From UBA6821 sp044236545 (GTDB lineage: Bacteria; Verrucomicrobiota; Verrucomicrobiia; Chthoniobacterales; UBA6821), in NCBI GenBank assembly GCA_044236545.1, contig JBIIGI010000017.1, positions 1 to 39,888 on the forward strand: a DNA stretch of 39,888 bases, given 5' to 3'. Position 1 is the stretch's first letter; each line of letters begins with the position of its first letter. Of this stretch, positions 1 through 8,672 are shown piece after piece. The position numbers and the translations under genes were made by a program. Below the pieces are notes generated by a model. The model ran no database searches and was not told the origin of the DNA. It saw only the letters and a list, made by a program, of their open reading frames with translations.

Positions 1-101
1 GAGGAGGCCAGGGGATTCGGCGTGATGAAGGGGTCGAAGAGCAGGGTCTTCCCGGAGACCTCCACCGAGAAGCAGGAGTGACCGTAGTAGGTGACTTTCA
101 T
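1..101 (-). CDS. UPF0173-like metal-dependent hydrolase, N-terminal fragment cut by window edge
   Basis: The reverse complement opens with an ATG at 101 and reads MKVTYYGHSCFSVEV, then GKTLLFDPFITPNP, up to the left edge. This is the characteristic beginning of UPF0173 proteins (metallo-beta-lactamase fold), in which a YxGHS/A strand is followed by a LxDPFL/I-xxNP motif. A purine-rich GGGGAG about 15 nt upstream could be the ribosome binding site. Only 33 residues are visible and the metal-binding HxHxDH motif lies outside the window, so family membership rests on the N-terminus alone. The gene is divergent from malQ, leaving about 160 bp between the two starts for both promoters. Confidence 0.7.
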   Translation of the reverse strand, partial: MKVTYYGHSCFSVEVSGKTLLFDPFITPNPLAS

Positions 102-263
102 GCACCGAGGATCACTCCCCGGGACATACGAGCCAAGAAGGAAGTGATCAGGTCTCCGGACCGCTTGGGAAGCTTCCCTTGAACAACGCCGCCCCCCCCG
201 GATCACTTCAACTTGCCCTCCTTCGTTGCCGGACTCACTCTGGAAGCAGGAGACACCCTGCCC

Positions 264-1970
264 ATGACCATCGATCCACAAAAAAAACTGGCGGGGATTC
301 TGGTGCCGCTCTTCGCACTGCGCGGCCGCCACGATCTCGGCGTGGGAGATACGGAGGCTTTGTCCGAGACGGTCGAATGGGCGGCGGAGAACAACTTCCG
401 GGCCGTCCAGATCCTGCCCGTCAACGAGACCGGCGGCGACCACAGTCCCTACAATGTCCTGAGCGCCTTCGCACTGGAGCCATCCACCATAACGACCCAT
501 CCGTCGTGGATTCCGGAACTGACGGCGGGCGATTACCGCATCATCACGGCGCGCCACGATCTGGAAACACTGAGGGGTGGCCCCGTCGATCACGCGGCGG
601 TGAAGGCGCTCAAGCGGGAACTGCTTGAGGCTGCCTGGAAGCGCTTCCGCAGGGGTGACGGACGCAATGCCCGGGCGAAGCTCTTTACCCGCTTCCTGGA
701 TCTGCAAGCCCCGTGGCTCTCCGACTACACCCTCTACCGCGCCCTGCTGGAACAAAACGGCGGCGTGGAGGAGTTCGGATCGTGGCCGGCCGACCGACGG
801 ACGGCGGCATCGGCCCGGACATGGCTTGAAGGGCTTCCAAGCGCGGAGCGCGGGATCCTTTCGGAGCAGCGACTCTTCTTCGCCTTTGTCCAGTGGATCG
901 CTTTTTCCCAGTGGTCCTCGGTGGCCGATCTCGCGGAGACGCTCGGTGTCGCCCTGATCGGCGATGTGCCGGTCGGCGTCGCCGCAGGAGGGGCCGATGT
1001 CTTCGCGGCCCCCGGGGAATTCGACACCGCCCGCTCCTGCGGCGCCCCTCCCGAGAAGGTCTTCAAGTCGGATCCGTTCACCGAGCAGTGGGGGCAGAAC
1101 TGGGGATTCCCACTCTACCGCTGGGAGATGATGGCCCGGAACAACTTCGCCTGGTGGCGGCGGCGGTTACGCCTCCTGCGCTCGGTTTTCCATCTTCTGC
1201 GCGTCGATCACGCGCTCGGTTTTTTCCGTATCTACAGCTTCCCGTGGCATCCCCGGCGCAATGCCGAGTTCACAGGACTCTCCCCGGAGGCGGCCATGGC
1301 CAAAACGGGCGGCCCCCTGCCCGGCTTCGTGGACTGCGACGACGCGACGCCGGAACACCGCGCCCACAACGAAGTCCACGGGGAGGTTCTCCTCGGCATC
1401 CTCGATGCGGAACTCGGACCCCACCGCCTCGTCGCCGAGGATCTGGGTGAAGTGGCCCCTTATGTCCGCCCGGTCATGGCACGGATGGGACTGCCCGGTT
1501 TCAAGATCCCGATGTGGGAGCGGCTTCCCGACGGAACCATGCAACCCGGGGAGACCTACGACCGCATCTCGGTGGTCACCTACGCCACCCACGACCACGC
1601 GCCGATCCGCACGCAGTGGGAGGAATGGCAGGCCGGAGTCCGCCGGGGCGGCGAGGAAGGAGCGGGGTGCGAAAGGATCCTCGGCGAGCTTCTGCGCTTC
1701 GCGGGTCATCCGGAGATCGACCCGATGACACCGTTCGTGGGGAAGGTCCACGAGGTGCTTCTGGATGGACTTCTCAAGAGCAACTCCTGGATCGCCATCC
1801 CGATGATCACCGACCTCCTTGGATCCTCGCAGCGCTTCAATGTCCCCGGAGCAACCGGGTCGGCCAACTGGACGGCCCGTATCGCCGAACCGGTGCACCA
1901 ATGGAACAATTGCCATGCGGACCTGCTCTCCCGGTGGAGGGAGGCCGTCGGGTTGCACGGAAGGGCCTGA
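264..1970 (+). CDS. malQ: 4-alpha-glucanotransferase (amylomaltase, GH77)
   Basis: Transfers alpha-1,4-glucan segments between maltooligosaccharides in cytosolic glycogen/maltodextrin metabolism. The 568-residue product carries the GH77 hallmarks: LRVDHALGFFRIY (nucleophile Asp in RVDH), VAEDLGEVAPYVRPVM (acid/base Glu in AEDLG), GLPGFKIPMWE, and TYATHDH with the third catalytic Asp. An early ILPVNETGGDHSPY matches the family's substrate-binding N-terminal region. Length is in the usual bacterial range. I chose the ATG at 264, preceded by GCAGGAGA, over an in-frame upstream start at 213, because the extra 17 residues do not resemble the family. Followed after about 110 bp by the HU-like gene; no other glycogen genes are in view. 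Confidence 0.93.
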   Translation: MTIDPQKKLAGILVPLFALRGRHDLGVGDTEALSETVEWAAENNFRAVQILPVNETGGDHSPYNVLSAFALEPSTITTHPSWIPELTAGDYRIITARHDLETLRGGPVDHAAVKALKRELLEAAWKRFRRGDGRNARAKLFTRFLDLQAPWLSDYTLYRALLEQNGGVEEFGSWPADRRTAASARTWLEGLPSAERGILSEQRLFFAFVQWIAFSQWSSVADLAETLGVALIGDVPVGVAAGGADVFAAPGEFDTARSCGAPPEKVFKSDPFTEQWGQNWGFPLYRWEMMARNNFAWWRRRLRLLRSVFHLLRVDHALGFFRIYSFPWHPRRNAEFTGLSPEAAMAKTGGPLPGFVDCDDATPEHRAHNEVHGEVLLGILDAELGPHRLVAEDLGEVAPYVRPVMARMGLPGFKIPMWERLPDGTMQPGETYDRISVVTYATHDHAPIRTQWEEWQAGVRRGGEEGAGCERILGELLRFAGHPEIDPMTPFVGKVHEVLLDGLLKSNSWIAIPMITDLLGSSQRFNVPGATGSANWTARIAEPVHQWNNCHADLLSRWREAVGLHGRA

Positions 1971-2081
1971 AGCAATACCCACGGATGAGGCTTGCATTGC
2001 CGATGTCCCCCGTGTAGGACAAGCGTTCATTCTTTCTTCCGCTGGGAGCCAAATAAATATCCACACCTTACCATCCTAGTC

Positions 2082-2420
2082 ATGCCCACTCTCACCAAAC
2101 GCGATCTCGTCGTCTCCATCAGCAACGAGACAGGCCTCATCCAGAGCGATGTTTTCAACGTCATCCAGCGCACGCTTGATCACATCACCGAGTCTCTGGC
2201 CAAGGGGGATGGTGTCGAACTCCGGAACTTCGGGGTCTTCGAGACCCGGCTCACCCGCTCCCGCATCGGCCGCAATCCGAAAAATCCTGACGTCGATGTC
2301 CCGATCCCCCCGCGCGCCACGGTCAAATTCAAGGCCGGTAAAGTCATGCGCCAGCGCGTCCTGCTACGGACCGAGGAACTGAAATCCCTCCACGGGGGCA
2401 ACGGCGATTCCCAGGGGTAA
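2082..2420 (+). CDS. HU/IHF family nucleoid DNA-binding protein
   Basis: A 112-residue basic protein. It starts with the typical LTKRDLVVSISNETGL helix and contains the family's beta-arm signature (NFGVFETR, GRNPKNP, then VPIPPRATVKFKAGKVM). HU/IHF proteins bind and bend DNA as dimers in nucleoid organisation, replication and recombination. The arm tip has the GRNPKN motif in place of the more common GRNPQTGE. A roughly 15-residue tail (RTEELKSLHGGNGDSQG) extends beyond the core. The ATG at 2082 is chosen because an upstream in-frame start at 1992 would add 30 unrelated residues; no strong ribosome site precedes it. The gene ends 31 bp before uvrA on the same strand, so the two may be co-transcribed. 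HU and IHF cannot be told apart here. Confidence 0.9.
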   Translation: MPTLTKRDLVVSISNETGLIQSDVFNVIQRTLDHITESLAKGDGVELRNFGVFETRLTRSRIGRNPKNPDVDVPIPPRATVKFKAGKVMRQRVLLRTEELKSLHGGNGDSQG

Positions 2421-2451
2421 TTTCCCCGGACGCGCCCCCTCAATCCACTCG

Positions 2452-5400
2452 GTGCCCGACTCGCCCAGGATACGCCTTCAAGGCGTCACGCAGAACAACC
2501 TAAAGGGCATCGACCTCGACCTTCCCACAGGGTCGCTCATTGTGGTGACGGGCCCGAGCGGTTCGGGTAAGTCAAGCCTCGCCTTCGACACGATCTACGC
2601 GGAGGGACAGCGCCGGTACGTCGAGACGTTCAGCCCCTACACCCGGCAGTTCCTTGACCGGATGGACAAGCCCCGGGCTGTCGCCATCGAGGGAATCCCC
2701 CCGGCCATCGCCATCGAGCAGAGTAACAGTGTCAAGACGACGCGCTCGACCGTCGGGACGATCACGGAGATCAACGACTACCTGAAGTTGCTGATGGCCC
2801 GCTCCTCGGACGCCACCTGCCCTTCCTGCAAGCGCCCGGTCTCCCCCGAGTCGGCGGATTCGGTCACCGCCACCCTCCTCAGGACTCTGGAGGGTCGCAG
2901 GCTCCTCGTCACCTTCCCGGTCTCCACGCGCTCCGGGGAGGAGGGTGAGGAATCACCCGAGCCGCGCACTCCCGCCGATTTCTTCTCATTCCTCCGGGAA
3001 CAGGGGTATCTCCGCATCTGGGTCGACGGCGCCATCCGACGCACCGACGAAGCGGTCGCCATCAAGCGACTCCCGGCCGTGGTTCAGGTCATCCAGGACC
3101 GTCTCGAGATCGGACCGGCGGAGCGTGGGCGCATCAACGAGGCGATCGAGACCTCCCTGCGCCTCGGCAAGGAACGCGTCACGCTGATCGACCCGGAGAC
3201 AGGTGAATCCTTCCCCCACTCCTCGGGATGGCACTGCGCCCATTGCGATACCGACATCCGCCCGCCATCCCCCGGGCTCTTCAGCTTTAACAACCCCCTC
3301 GGCGCGTGCCCCGAGTGCCGTGGCTTCGGGCGCGTGATAGGCCTCGACTACGACCGGGTGATGCCGGACCGCTCGCTGAGCATCGCCGGAGGCGTCGTGA
3401 AACCCTTCCAGAGCGGACAGTCACGCGACTGCCAGCGCGACCTGCTGAGGGCGTGCGCCGCCCGCGACATCGACGTCCACCTTCCCTTCGACGAGCTTCC
3501 CGAATCAGACCAGCGGTTTGTCATCGCCGGGGAGGACGGTGCCGATCCCTCGGGCGAGGAACTCTGGGAAAGCAACCGTTGGTACGGCGTCGACGGGTTC
3601 TTCCGATGGATGGAGAGGAAGTCCTACAAGATGCACATCCGCGTCTTCCTGAGCCGCTACCGCGCCCAAAAGCCGTGCGAGGCCTGCCATGGGGGGCGCT
3701 TCCAGCCCGAGACCCTCAACTTCAGCCTTCCCCTGCCGGGGGGGGCGATGACACTTCCTAAGATCGCCTCGACCCCCGTATCGCGCCTTGCTCCCCTGCT
3801 CGGCGACCTGCCGCTTCCCTCCGGGGACGAGGGAGCGCGAATGCTGCGCGGACAGATCGTGTCGCGCCTCGGTTATCTTGAGTCGGTGGGCCTCGGCTAC
3901 CTCACGCTCGACCGCACCACGAAGACGCTCTCCGGCGGGGAGATCGAGCGCGTGAACCTGACAACATGCCTCGGGGCATCGCTGGTCAACACCCTCTTCG
4001 TCATGGACGAGCCGAGCGTCGGCCTCCACCAGCGCGATGTCGGAAAACTGCTCGAGATCATGCGCGCCCTCCGCGACAAGGGAAACACCCTCATCGTCGT
4101 CGAACACGAGGAGGCCGTGATCCGGTCGGCCGACCATATCGTCGACCTCGGGCCGGGACGCGGCAGGGATGGCGGCTCCCTGATGTTCTCCGGACCGCTC
4201 TCCACCCTCCCCTCCTGCAAGGATTCCCTTACCGCCGCCTACCTGCGCGGAGACAAGACGATCGACCTTCCGGCGAAACGACGAAAGCCGAAGCACTGGA
4301 TCGACATCAAGGGCATCCGCCATCACAACCTCGACGGAATCGACGTCCGGTTCCCGCTCGGCGTCTTCTGCTGCGTTTCAGGCGTCTCCGGATCAGGCAA
4401 AAGCTCCCTCGTGAGGGACGTGCTCTACAGGAACCTCGCCTCGGCCTCGGCCGAGGAGGGAGAGGCCGCGGGACGCTGCCGCTCCGTCAAGGGAGGGGAG
4501 GATCTCACGGACGTGGTGATGGTGGACCAGTCTCCGCTCTCGCGCACTCCGCGCTCCACACCGGCCGTCTACCTCGGGGTCTTCGATTCCATCCGGGAAC
4601 TCTTCGGAATGGAGGATGAGGCGATCTCCGCAGGCATGAGCCCTTCCGCCTTTTCCTTCAATTCGGGACAGGGGCGGTGCGACCGCTGCTCGGGCCTGGG
4701 ATTCGAAAAGGTCGAGATGCAATTCCTCAGCGACCTCTTCCTCCGCTGCCCGGAATGCGAAGGGCGCCGCTACCAGCAACGTGTCCTCGCCATCCACCAC
4801 CGGGGCAAGTCGATCCATGACATCCTGGAAATGACCGCAACGGAAGCGATCTCCTTCTTCAAGGAGGGACCGAAATCCGACTCCATCTGCGGCCCGCTCC
4901 AACTTCTTGCAGACGTCGGCCTCGACTATCTGAAGATAGGCCAACCCCTCAACGTCCTGAGCGGCGGGGAATCGCAACGCCTGAAACTTGCGGCGAGGCT
5001 CGCGGGGCGCGAACCCGGGGGAGCCCTCCTCATCTTCGACGAGCCGACAACGGGACTTCACATCGACGATGTGGCGATCCTGCTGAAAGTCTTCCAACGC
5101 CTTGTCGCCGAAGGCAACAGCATCGTGGTGATCGAGCACAACCTCGACGTCATCAAGTCAGCGGACTGGGTTCTCGACATCGGACCCGAAGCCGGTGATG
5201 CGGGGGGAAGGATCGTTGTCACCGGCACACCCGAACAGGTCGCCTCCGCGGAGGGTTCCCACACCGGTCAATATCTCAGGGAAGTCCTGGCGGGACGCCC
5301 TCCCCTCCATCCGGAAGAGTCCGCGCCGGCTGAACCGCGAAAGATTTCAGGCGCCATCGAGATCAGGGGGGCTCGAGAGCACAATCTCAAGAACATCTCC

Positions 5401-8067
5401 ATCGACATACCGCGCAACGAGATGGTGGTGGTCACCGGCCTGAGCGGAAGCGGTAAATCGACCCTTGCCTTCGATATCCTCTTCGCCGAGGGGCAGCGGC
5501 GGTTCCTCGACAGCATGTCGCCCTATGCCCGCCAGTTCGTCGAGCAACTTGAGAAGCCCGACGTCGACGGGATCGAGGGTCTGCCGCCAAGTGTCGCCAT
5601 CGAGCAGCGCATCACACGCGGCGGAGGGAAGTCGACCGTGGCGACCGTCACCGAGATCCACCAGTTCCTCCGACTTCTCTTTTCCAAACTCGGCACCCAG
5701 CATTGCCCCGACTGCCGGGTGCCGGTAACAAAAAGCTCGCTCACGGCCGTGGCAGCCGAGTTGGAGGAAATGGCGGCGCGATCCGACGTCCAAGTCTTCG
5801 CACCGCTCATTCGCGGCCGCAAAGGATATCACACCGATGTGGCCCGCTGGGCGGGAGAGCACGGCCATACCACCCTTCTGGTGGACGGGGAGATGGTCCG
5901 GGTGGACGATTTTCAGCCCCTCGAACGCTTCAAGGAACACACCATCGATGTCCTGATCGGAACAATCGGGAAGGGATCCGGAACCGGAGTTCTCGATCTG
6001 GCCAGGCAGGCGCTCGAGACCGGCAAGGGAACAGCGAAAGCGCGTATCATCACGACAGCCCCTTCCAAGGAGAGGGTTCCGCAAGGGAAGTCATCCAGGT
6101 CCAAGGGTTCAAAAAAAGAGCTCCATGCCTCCCCGGAGGAATTCCTCATCCTCAGTTCCGAGATGAACTGCCCCGACTGCGGCATCTCGTTCGAGGAACT
6201 CGATCCCCGTCTCTTTTCCTTCAACTCACCGCACGGCTGGTGCGAACACTGCCGGGGCTTCGGCGAGGTCTGGACTGAAATCCCCTCCGCCAAGGACTTT
6301 GACTCCCAGCTCGAGGCCGACCTCGCCGCCGAGAAGTCCTTCGAGAACCGGGAGGAGGGAGAGACCCGTCCCTGCCCGGTCTGCCGCGGCGACAGGTTGA
6401 ACCCGGTCGCCTGCTCGGTCCTCATCGCGGGGGAGAGCATAGCCACCTTCTCGGCGCGTTCCGCGGCGGACGCCCTCTCTCTCGTCCGCGGATGGAAGTT
6501 TTCCGGGCGCGAGGAGATCGTCGCCCGCGACATCCTTCCAGAGATTCGACAGCGCCTCGACTTCCTGGGTCGTGTCGGCCTCGACTACCTGGAACTCCAC
6601 CGCTCGGCAAAGACCCTCAGCGGCGGGGAATCGCAGCGCATCCGCCTGGCCGCGCAACTTGGCTCGAACCTCCGCGGCGTCCTCTACGTCCTCGACGAGC
6701 CCACCATCGGGCTTCATCCGAGGGATAACGCGCGCCTGCTGGACGCCCTTGAGGAACTCACCTCCCAGGGGAACTCACTCCTCGTCGTCGAGCACGACGA
6801 GGAGACCATGCGCCGCGCGGGACGCATCATCGATCTCGGCCCCAAGGCCGGAACACAAGGAGGGGAGATCGTTGCTTTCGGAACCATGGAGGAGGTGATG
6901 GCCACTCCACGGTCCCTCACCGGAAAATTCCTCAGGGAGCCCCCCCTCCACCCGGTGCGAGGCTCCCGACGCCCCATCCGGGAGGTCGCCGACTGGATCG
7001 ATCTCCAGGGGGCCAAACGGCACAATCTTGACGGCGTGGATGTCCGCTTCCCGCTCCGCCGCCTCACCGCGATCAGCGGCATCAGCGGGTCGGGCAAGAG
7101 CACCCTCCTGCGCGGCGTTCTTATGCCGGCTGTCGAGCAGTCGCTAATCAGGGGAGGCCGCCGCAAAAAGAGCGGGCCCCCGTATTGGAAATCGATCTCC
7201 GGAACCGAACATCTCTCGCAGGTCATCGAGGTCGATCAGTCCCCCATCGGCAAAACATCCCGATCCACGCCCGCCACCTACCTCAAGATCTTTGACACGA
7301 TCCGCACCCTCTACGCGGGCCTTCCGGAGGCACGGATCCGCGGATACACCGGCAGCAGGTTCTCCTTCAACAACCAGGGAGGTCGATGCGACAGCTGCGA
7401 GGGTCAGGGAGTCATCAGGTTGGAGATGAACTTCCTTCCCGTCTCCTTCATGCCGTGCGAGGACTGCGGAGGGACCCGCTTCAACCGTCAGACCCTCGAG
7501 GTGAAGTATGACGGGAAGTCGATCGGTGACGTCCTTGCGATGACCGTCGAGCAGGCCATGGAGTTTTTCTCGGCCCACCCTAAGATCCGGCGCCCTCTCC
7601 AACTCCTCGTGGAGACCGGACTCGGCTACCTGCGCCTCGGTCAACCCAGTCCAACCCTGAGCGGGGGTGAAGCCCAGCGCATCAAACTCGTCACCCAGTT
7701 GGCCCGCGGAGGCGGGGGCGACCGCCCCCGGACTACCCCGCGTGGAGGGACTCTCTACATCCTTGAGGAGCCTAGCATCGGCCTCCATGCCGCGGACGTC
7801 GAACTGCTCCAGGGGGTCCTTCACAGGCTTGTTGACGAGGGACACACGGTCATCGTCGTCGAGCATCACCTTGATCTGATCGCCGAGGCCGATTACCTGA
7901 TCGATGTCGGCCCCGAGGCGGGGCATCAGGGCGGCTGCATCGTGGCCTCCGGAACACCCGAGGAGGTCTCCAAGAGTAAAGTCAGCCGCACCGCGCCGTT
8001 CCTCCGCGAGGTACTTGGCCGCAAGGCGGCCCAAGTAAAGGAAAAGGTAGGAAAGAAAAAAGTGTGA
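2452..8067 (+). CDS. uvrA: Double-length UvrA, excinuclease ABC subunit A (tandem-fused)
   Basis: Damage-recognition ATPase of nucleotide excision repair. At 1871 residues it is about twice the usual size because two complete UvrA units are fused, the second beginning near residue 963. Four ABC ATPase cassettes are visible. Walker A motifs are GPSGSGKSS (~34), GVSGSGKSS (~643), GLSGSGKST (~996) and GISGSGKST (~1543). LSGGE signatures lie near 493, 837, 1390 and 1737. The DNA-contacting YAEGQRRY/FAEGQRRF motif occurs in both halves, and CxxC zinc pairs occur throughout, for example CPECRGFG and CDRCSGLGF. Walker B reads DEP in the first three cassettes but LEEPS in the fourth. A GTG start at 2452 is used. 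Similar double UvrA proteins are known in Chlamydiae and Planctomycetes. A canonical uvrB lies 5 kb downstream. Confidence 0.95.
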   Translation: MPDSPRIRLQGVTQNNLKGIDLDLPTGSLIVVTGPSGSGKSSLAFDTIYAEGQRRYVETFSPYTRQFLDRMDKPRAVAIEGIPPAIAIEQSNSVKTTRSTVGTITEINDYLKLLMARSSDATCPSCKRPVSPESADSVTATLLRTLEGRRLLVTFPVSTRSGEEGEESPEPRTPADFFSFLREQGYLRIWVDGAIRRTDEAVAIKRLPAVVQVIQDRLEIGPAERGRINEAIETSLRLGKERVTLIDPETGESFPHSSGWHCAHCDTDIRPPSPGLFSFNNPLGACPECRGFGRVIGLDYDRVMPDRSLSIAGGVVKPFQSGQSRDCQRDLLRACAARDIDVHLPFDELPESDQRFVIAGEDGADPSGEELWESNRWYGVDGFFRWMERKSYKMHIRVFLSRYRAQKPCEACHGGRFQPETLNFSLPLPGGAMTLPKIASTPVSRLAPLLGDLPLPSGDEGARMLRGQIVSRLGYLESVGLGYLTLDRTTKTLSGGEIERVNLTTCLGASLVNTLFVMDEPSVGLHQRDVGKLLEIMRALRDKGNTLIVVEHEEAVIRSADHIVDLGPGRGRDGGSLMFSGPLSTLPSCKDSLTAAYLRGDKTIDLPAKRRKPKHWIDIKGIRHHNLDGIDVRFPLGVFCCVSGVSGSGKSSLVRDVLYRNLASASAEEGEAAGRCRSVKGGEDLTDVVMVDQSPLSRTPRSTPAVYLGVFDSIRELFGMEDEAISAGMSPSAFSFNSGQGRCDRCSGLGFEKVEMQFLSDLFLRCPECEGRRYQQRVLAIHHRGKSIHDILEMTATEAISFFKEGPKSDSICGPLQLLADVGLDYLKIGQPLNVLSGGESQRLKLAARLAGREPGGALLIFDEPTTGLHIDDVAILLKVFQRLVAEGNSIVVIEHNLDVIKSADWVLDIGPEAGDAGGRIVVTGTPEQVASAEGSHTGQYLREVLAGRPPLHPEESAPAEPRKISGAIEIRGAREHNLKNISIDIPRNEMVVVTGLSGSGKSTLAFDILFAEGQRRFLDSMSPYARQFVEQLEKPDVDGIEGLPPSVAIEQRITRGGGKSTVATVTEIHQFLRLLFSKLGTQHCPDCRVPVTKSSLTAVAAELEEMAARSDVQVFAPLIRGRKGYHTDVARWAGEHGHTTLLVDGEMVRVDDFQPLERFKEHTIDVLIGTIGKGSGTGVLDLARQALETGKGTAKARIITTAPSKERVPQGKSSRSKGSKKELHASPEEFLILSSEMNCPDCGISFEELDPRLFSFNSPHGWCEHCRGFGEVWTEIPSAKDFDSQLEADLAAEKSFENREEGETRPCPVCRGDRLNPVACSVLIAGESIATFSARSAADALSLVRGWKFSGREEIVARDILPEIRQRLDFLGRVGLDYLELHRSAKTLSGGESQRIRLAAQLGSNLRGVLYVLDEPTIGLHPRDNARLLDALEELTSQGNSLLVVEHDEETMRRAGRIIDLGPKAGTQGGEIVAFGTMEEVMATPRSLTGKFLREPPLHPVRGSRRPIREVADWIDLQGAKRHNLDGVDVRFPLRRLTAISGISGSGKSTLLRGVLMPAVEQSLIRGGRRKKSGPPYWKSISGTEHLSQVIEVDQSPIGKTSRSTPATYLKIFDTIRTLYAGLPEARIRGYTGSRFSFNNQGGRCDSCEGQGVIRLEMNFLPVSFMPCEDCGGTRFNRQTLEVKYDGKSIGDVLAMTVEQAMEFFSAHPKIRRPLQLLVETGLGYLRLGQPSPTLSGGEAQRIKLVTQLARGGGGDRPRTTPRGGTLYILEEPSIGLHAADVELLQGVLHRLVDEGHTVIVVEHHLDLIAEADYLIDVGPEAGHQGGCIVASGTPEEVSKSKVSRTAPFLREVLGRKAAQVKEKVGKKKV

Positions 8068-8117
8068 AGGTCTTTGTGCAGCACCTTCCCACTTTTCACC
8101 AAGACATGCCCGCCTGC

Positions 8118-8146
8118 TTGCATTGAAAGTAGGCGTGGGCTATGGC
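8118..8146 (+). promoter_or_regulatory. Sigma70-like promoter of RNase P RNA
   Basis: A -35-like TTGCAT (8118-8123) and a -10-like TATGGC (8141-8146) are separated by exactly 17 nt. The predicted start about 7 nt later falls on position 8153, where the P1 helix of the RNase P RNA begins. The hexamers are imperfect; the coincidence with the RNA's 5' end is the main support. Confidence 0.5.
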
Positions 8147-8152
8147 TTCATC

Positions 8153-8555
8153 GTGACGGTGGACGACCGCCGGGAGCAATCCTGGAGGAAAGTCCGGACA
8201 CCACACGGCGGCATACCGCGTAGAACACGCGGGAGTTCGGGACGAAAGTCCCGTCCGACGGACAGTGTCACAGAGAACAGACCGCCCTTGGCGCAAGCCG
8301 GGGGTAAGGGTGAAAAGGCGGGGTAAGAGCCCACCGCCCCGAGGGTGACCGAGGGGGCACGAAAAACCCTATGCGGTGCAAGACAGAACAGGGGAAGAGG
8401 CCGCCGGCTTCGATGGATGACCATCGGTCATTCGAAACCCCGGGTAACGTCGCACCCGCCGCAAGGCGGGCTGGGGTCGCAAGACCCTTGAGAGAAATGG
8501 CCGTCCAAGCCGGGGCAACCCGGCCTGACAGAATCCGGCTTATAGCCGTCACACC
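8153..8555 (+). ncRNA. rnpB: RNase P RNA, bacterial type A
   Basis: Catalytic RNA that removes tRNA 5' leaders. The universally conserved 5' segment GAGGAAAGTCCGGAC is at 8184-8198, and the 3' counterpart ACAGAATCCGGCTTATA at 8528-8544; together they build the P4 core. The internal GGGTAAGAGCCCACCG (P10/P11 and J11/12 region) is also present. The ends are set by P1, where GTGACGG (8153-8159) pairs with CCGTCAC (8546-8552). The gene lies between uvrA and the nucleotidyltransferase gene, with its own promoter and a strong terminator. End positions may be off by a few bases. Confidence 0.95.
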
Positions 8556-8558
8556 CGG

Positions 8559-8597
8559 CGGGGGTGGTTCTCAAAGGGAGCCACCCCCGTTCCTTTA
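8559..8597 (+). terminator. Rho-independent-type terminator of rnpB
   Basis: A 14-bp stem (CGGGGGTGGTTCTC pairing with GGGAGCCACCCCCG, with a few G-T pairs) closes over an AAA loop and is followed by TTCCTTT. It begins four bases after the RNase P RNA ends. Confidence 0.8.
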
Positions 8598-8672
8598 CAG
8601 GGGTGAACCGTCACCCGGTCGACATGAACGAATCCTTGCCGTTCAGCCTCCGAGGGCGCATCGTTTCACACG

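Noticed and set aside
1167..2066. 299-codon minus-strand open frame over malQ
   Set aside because: Antisense shadow of malQ without family resemblance.
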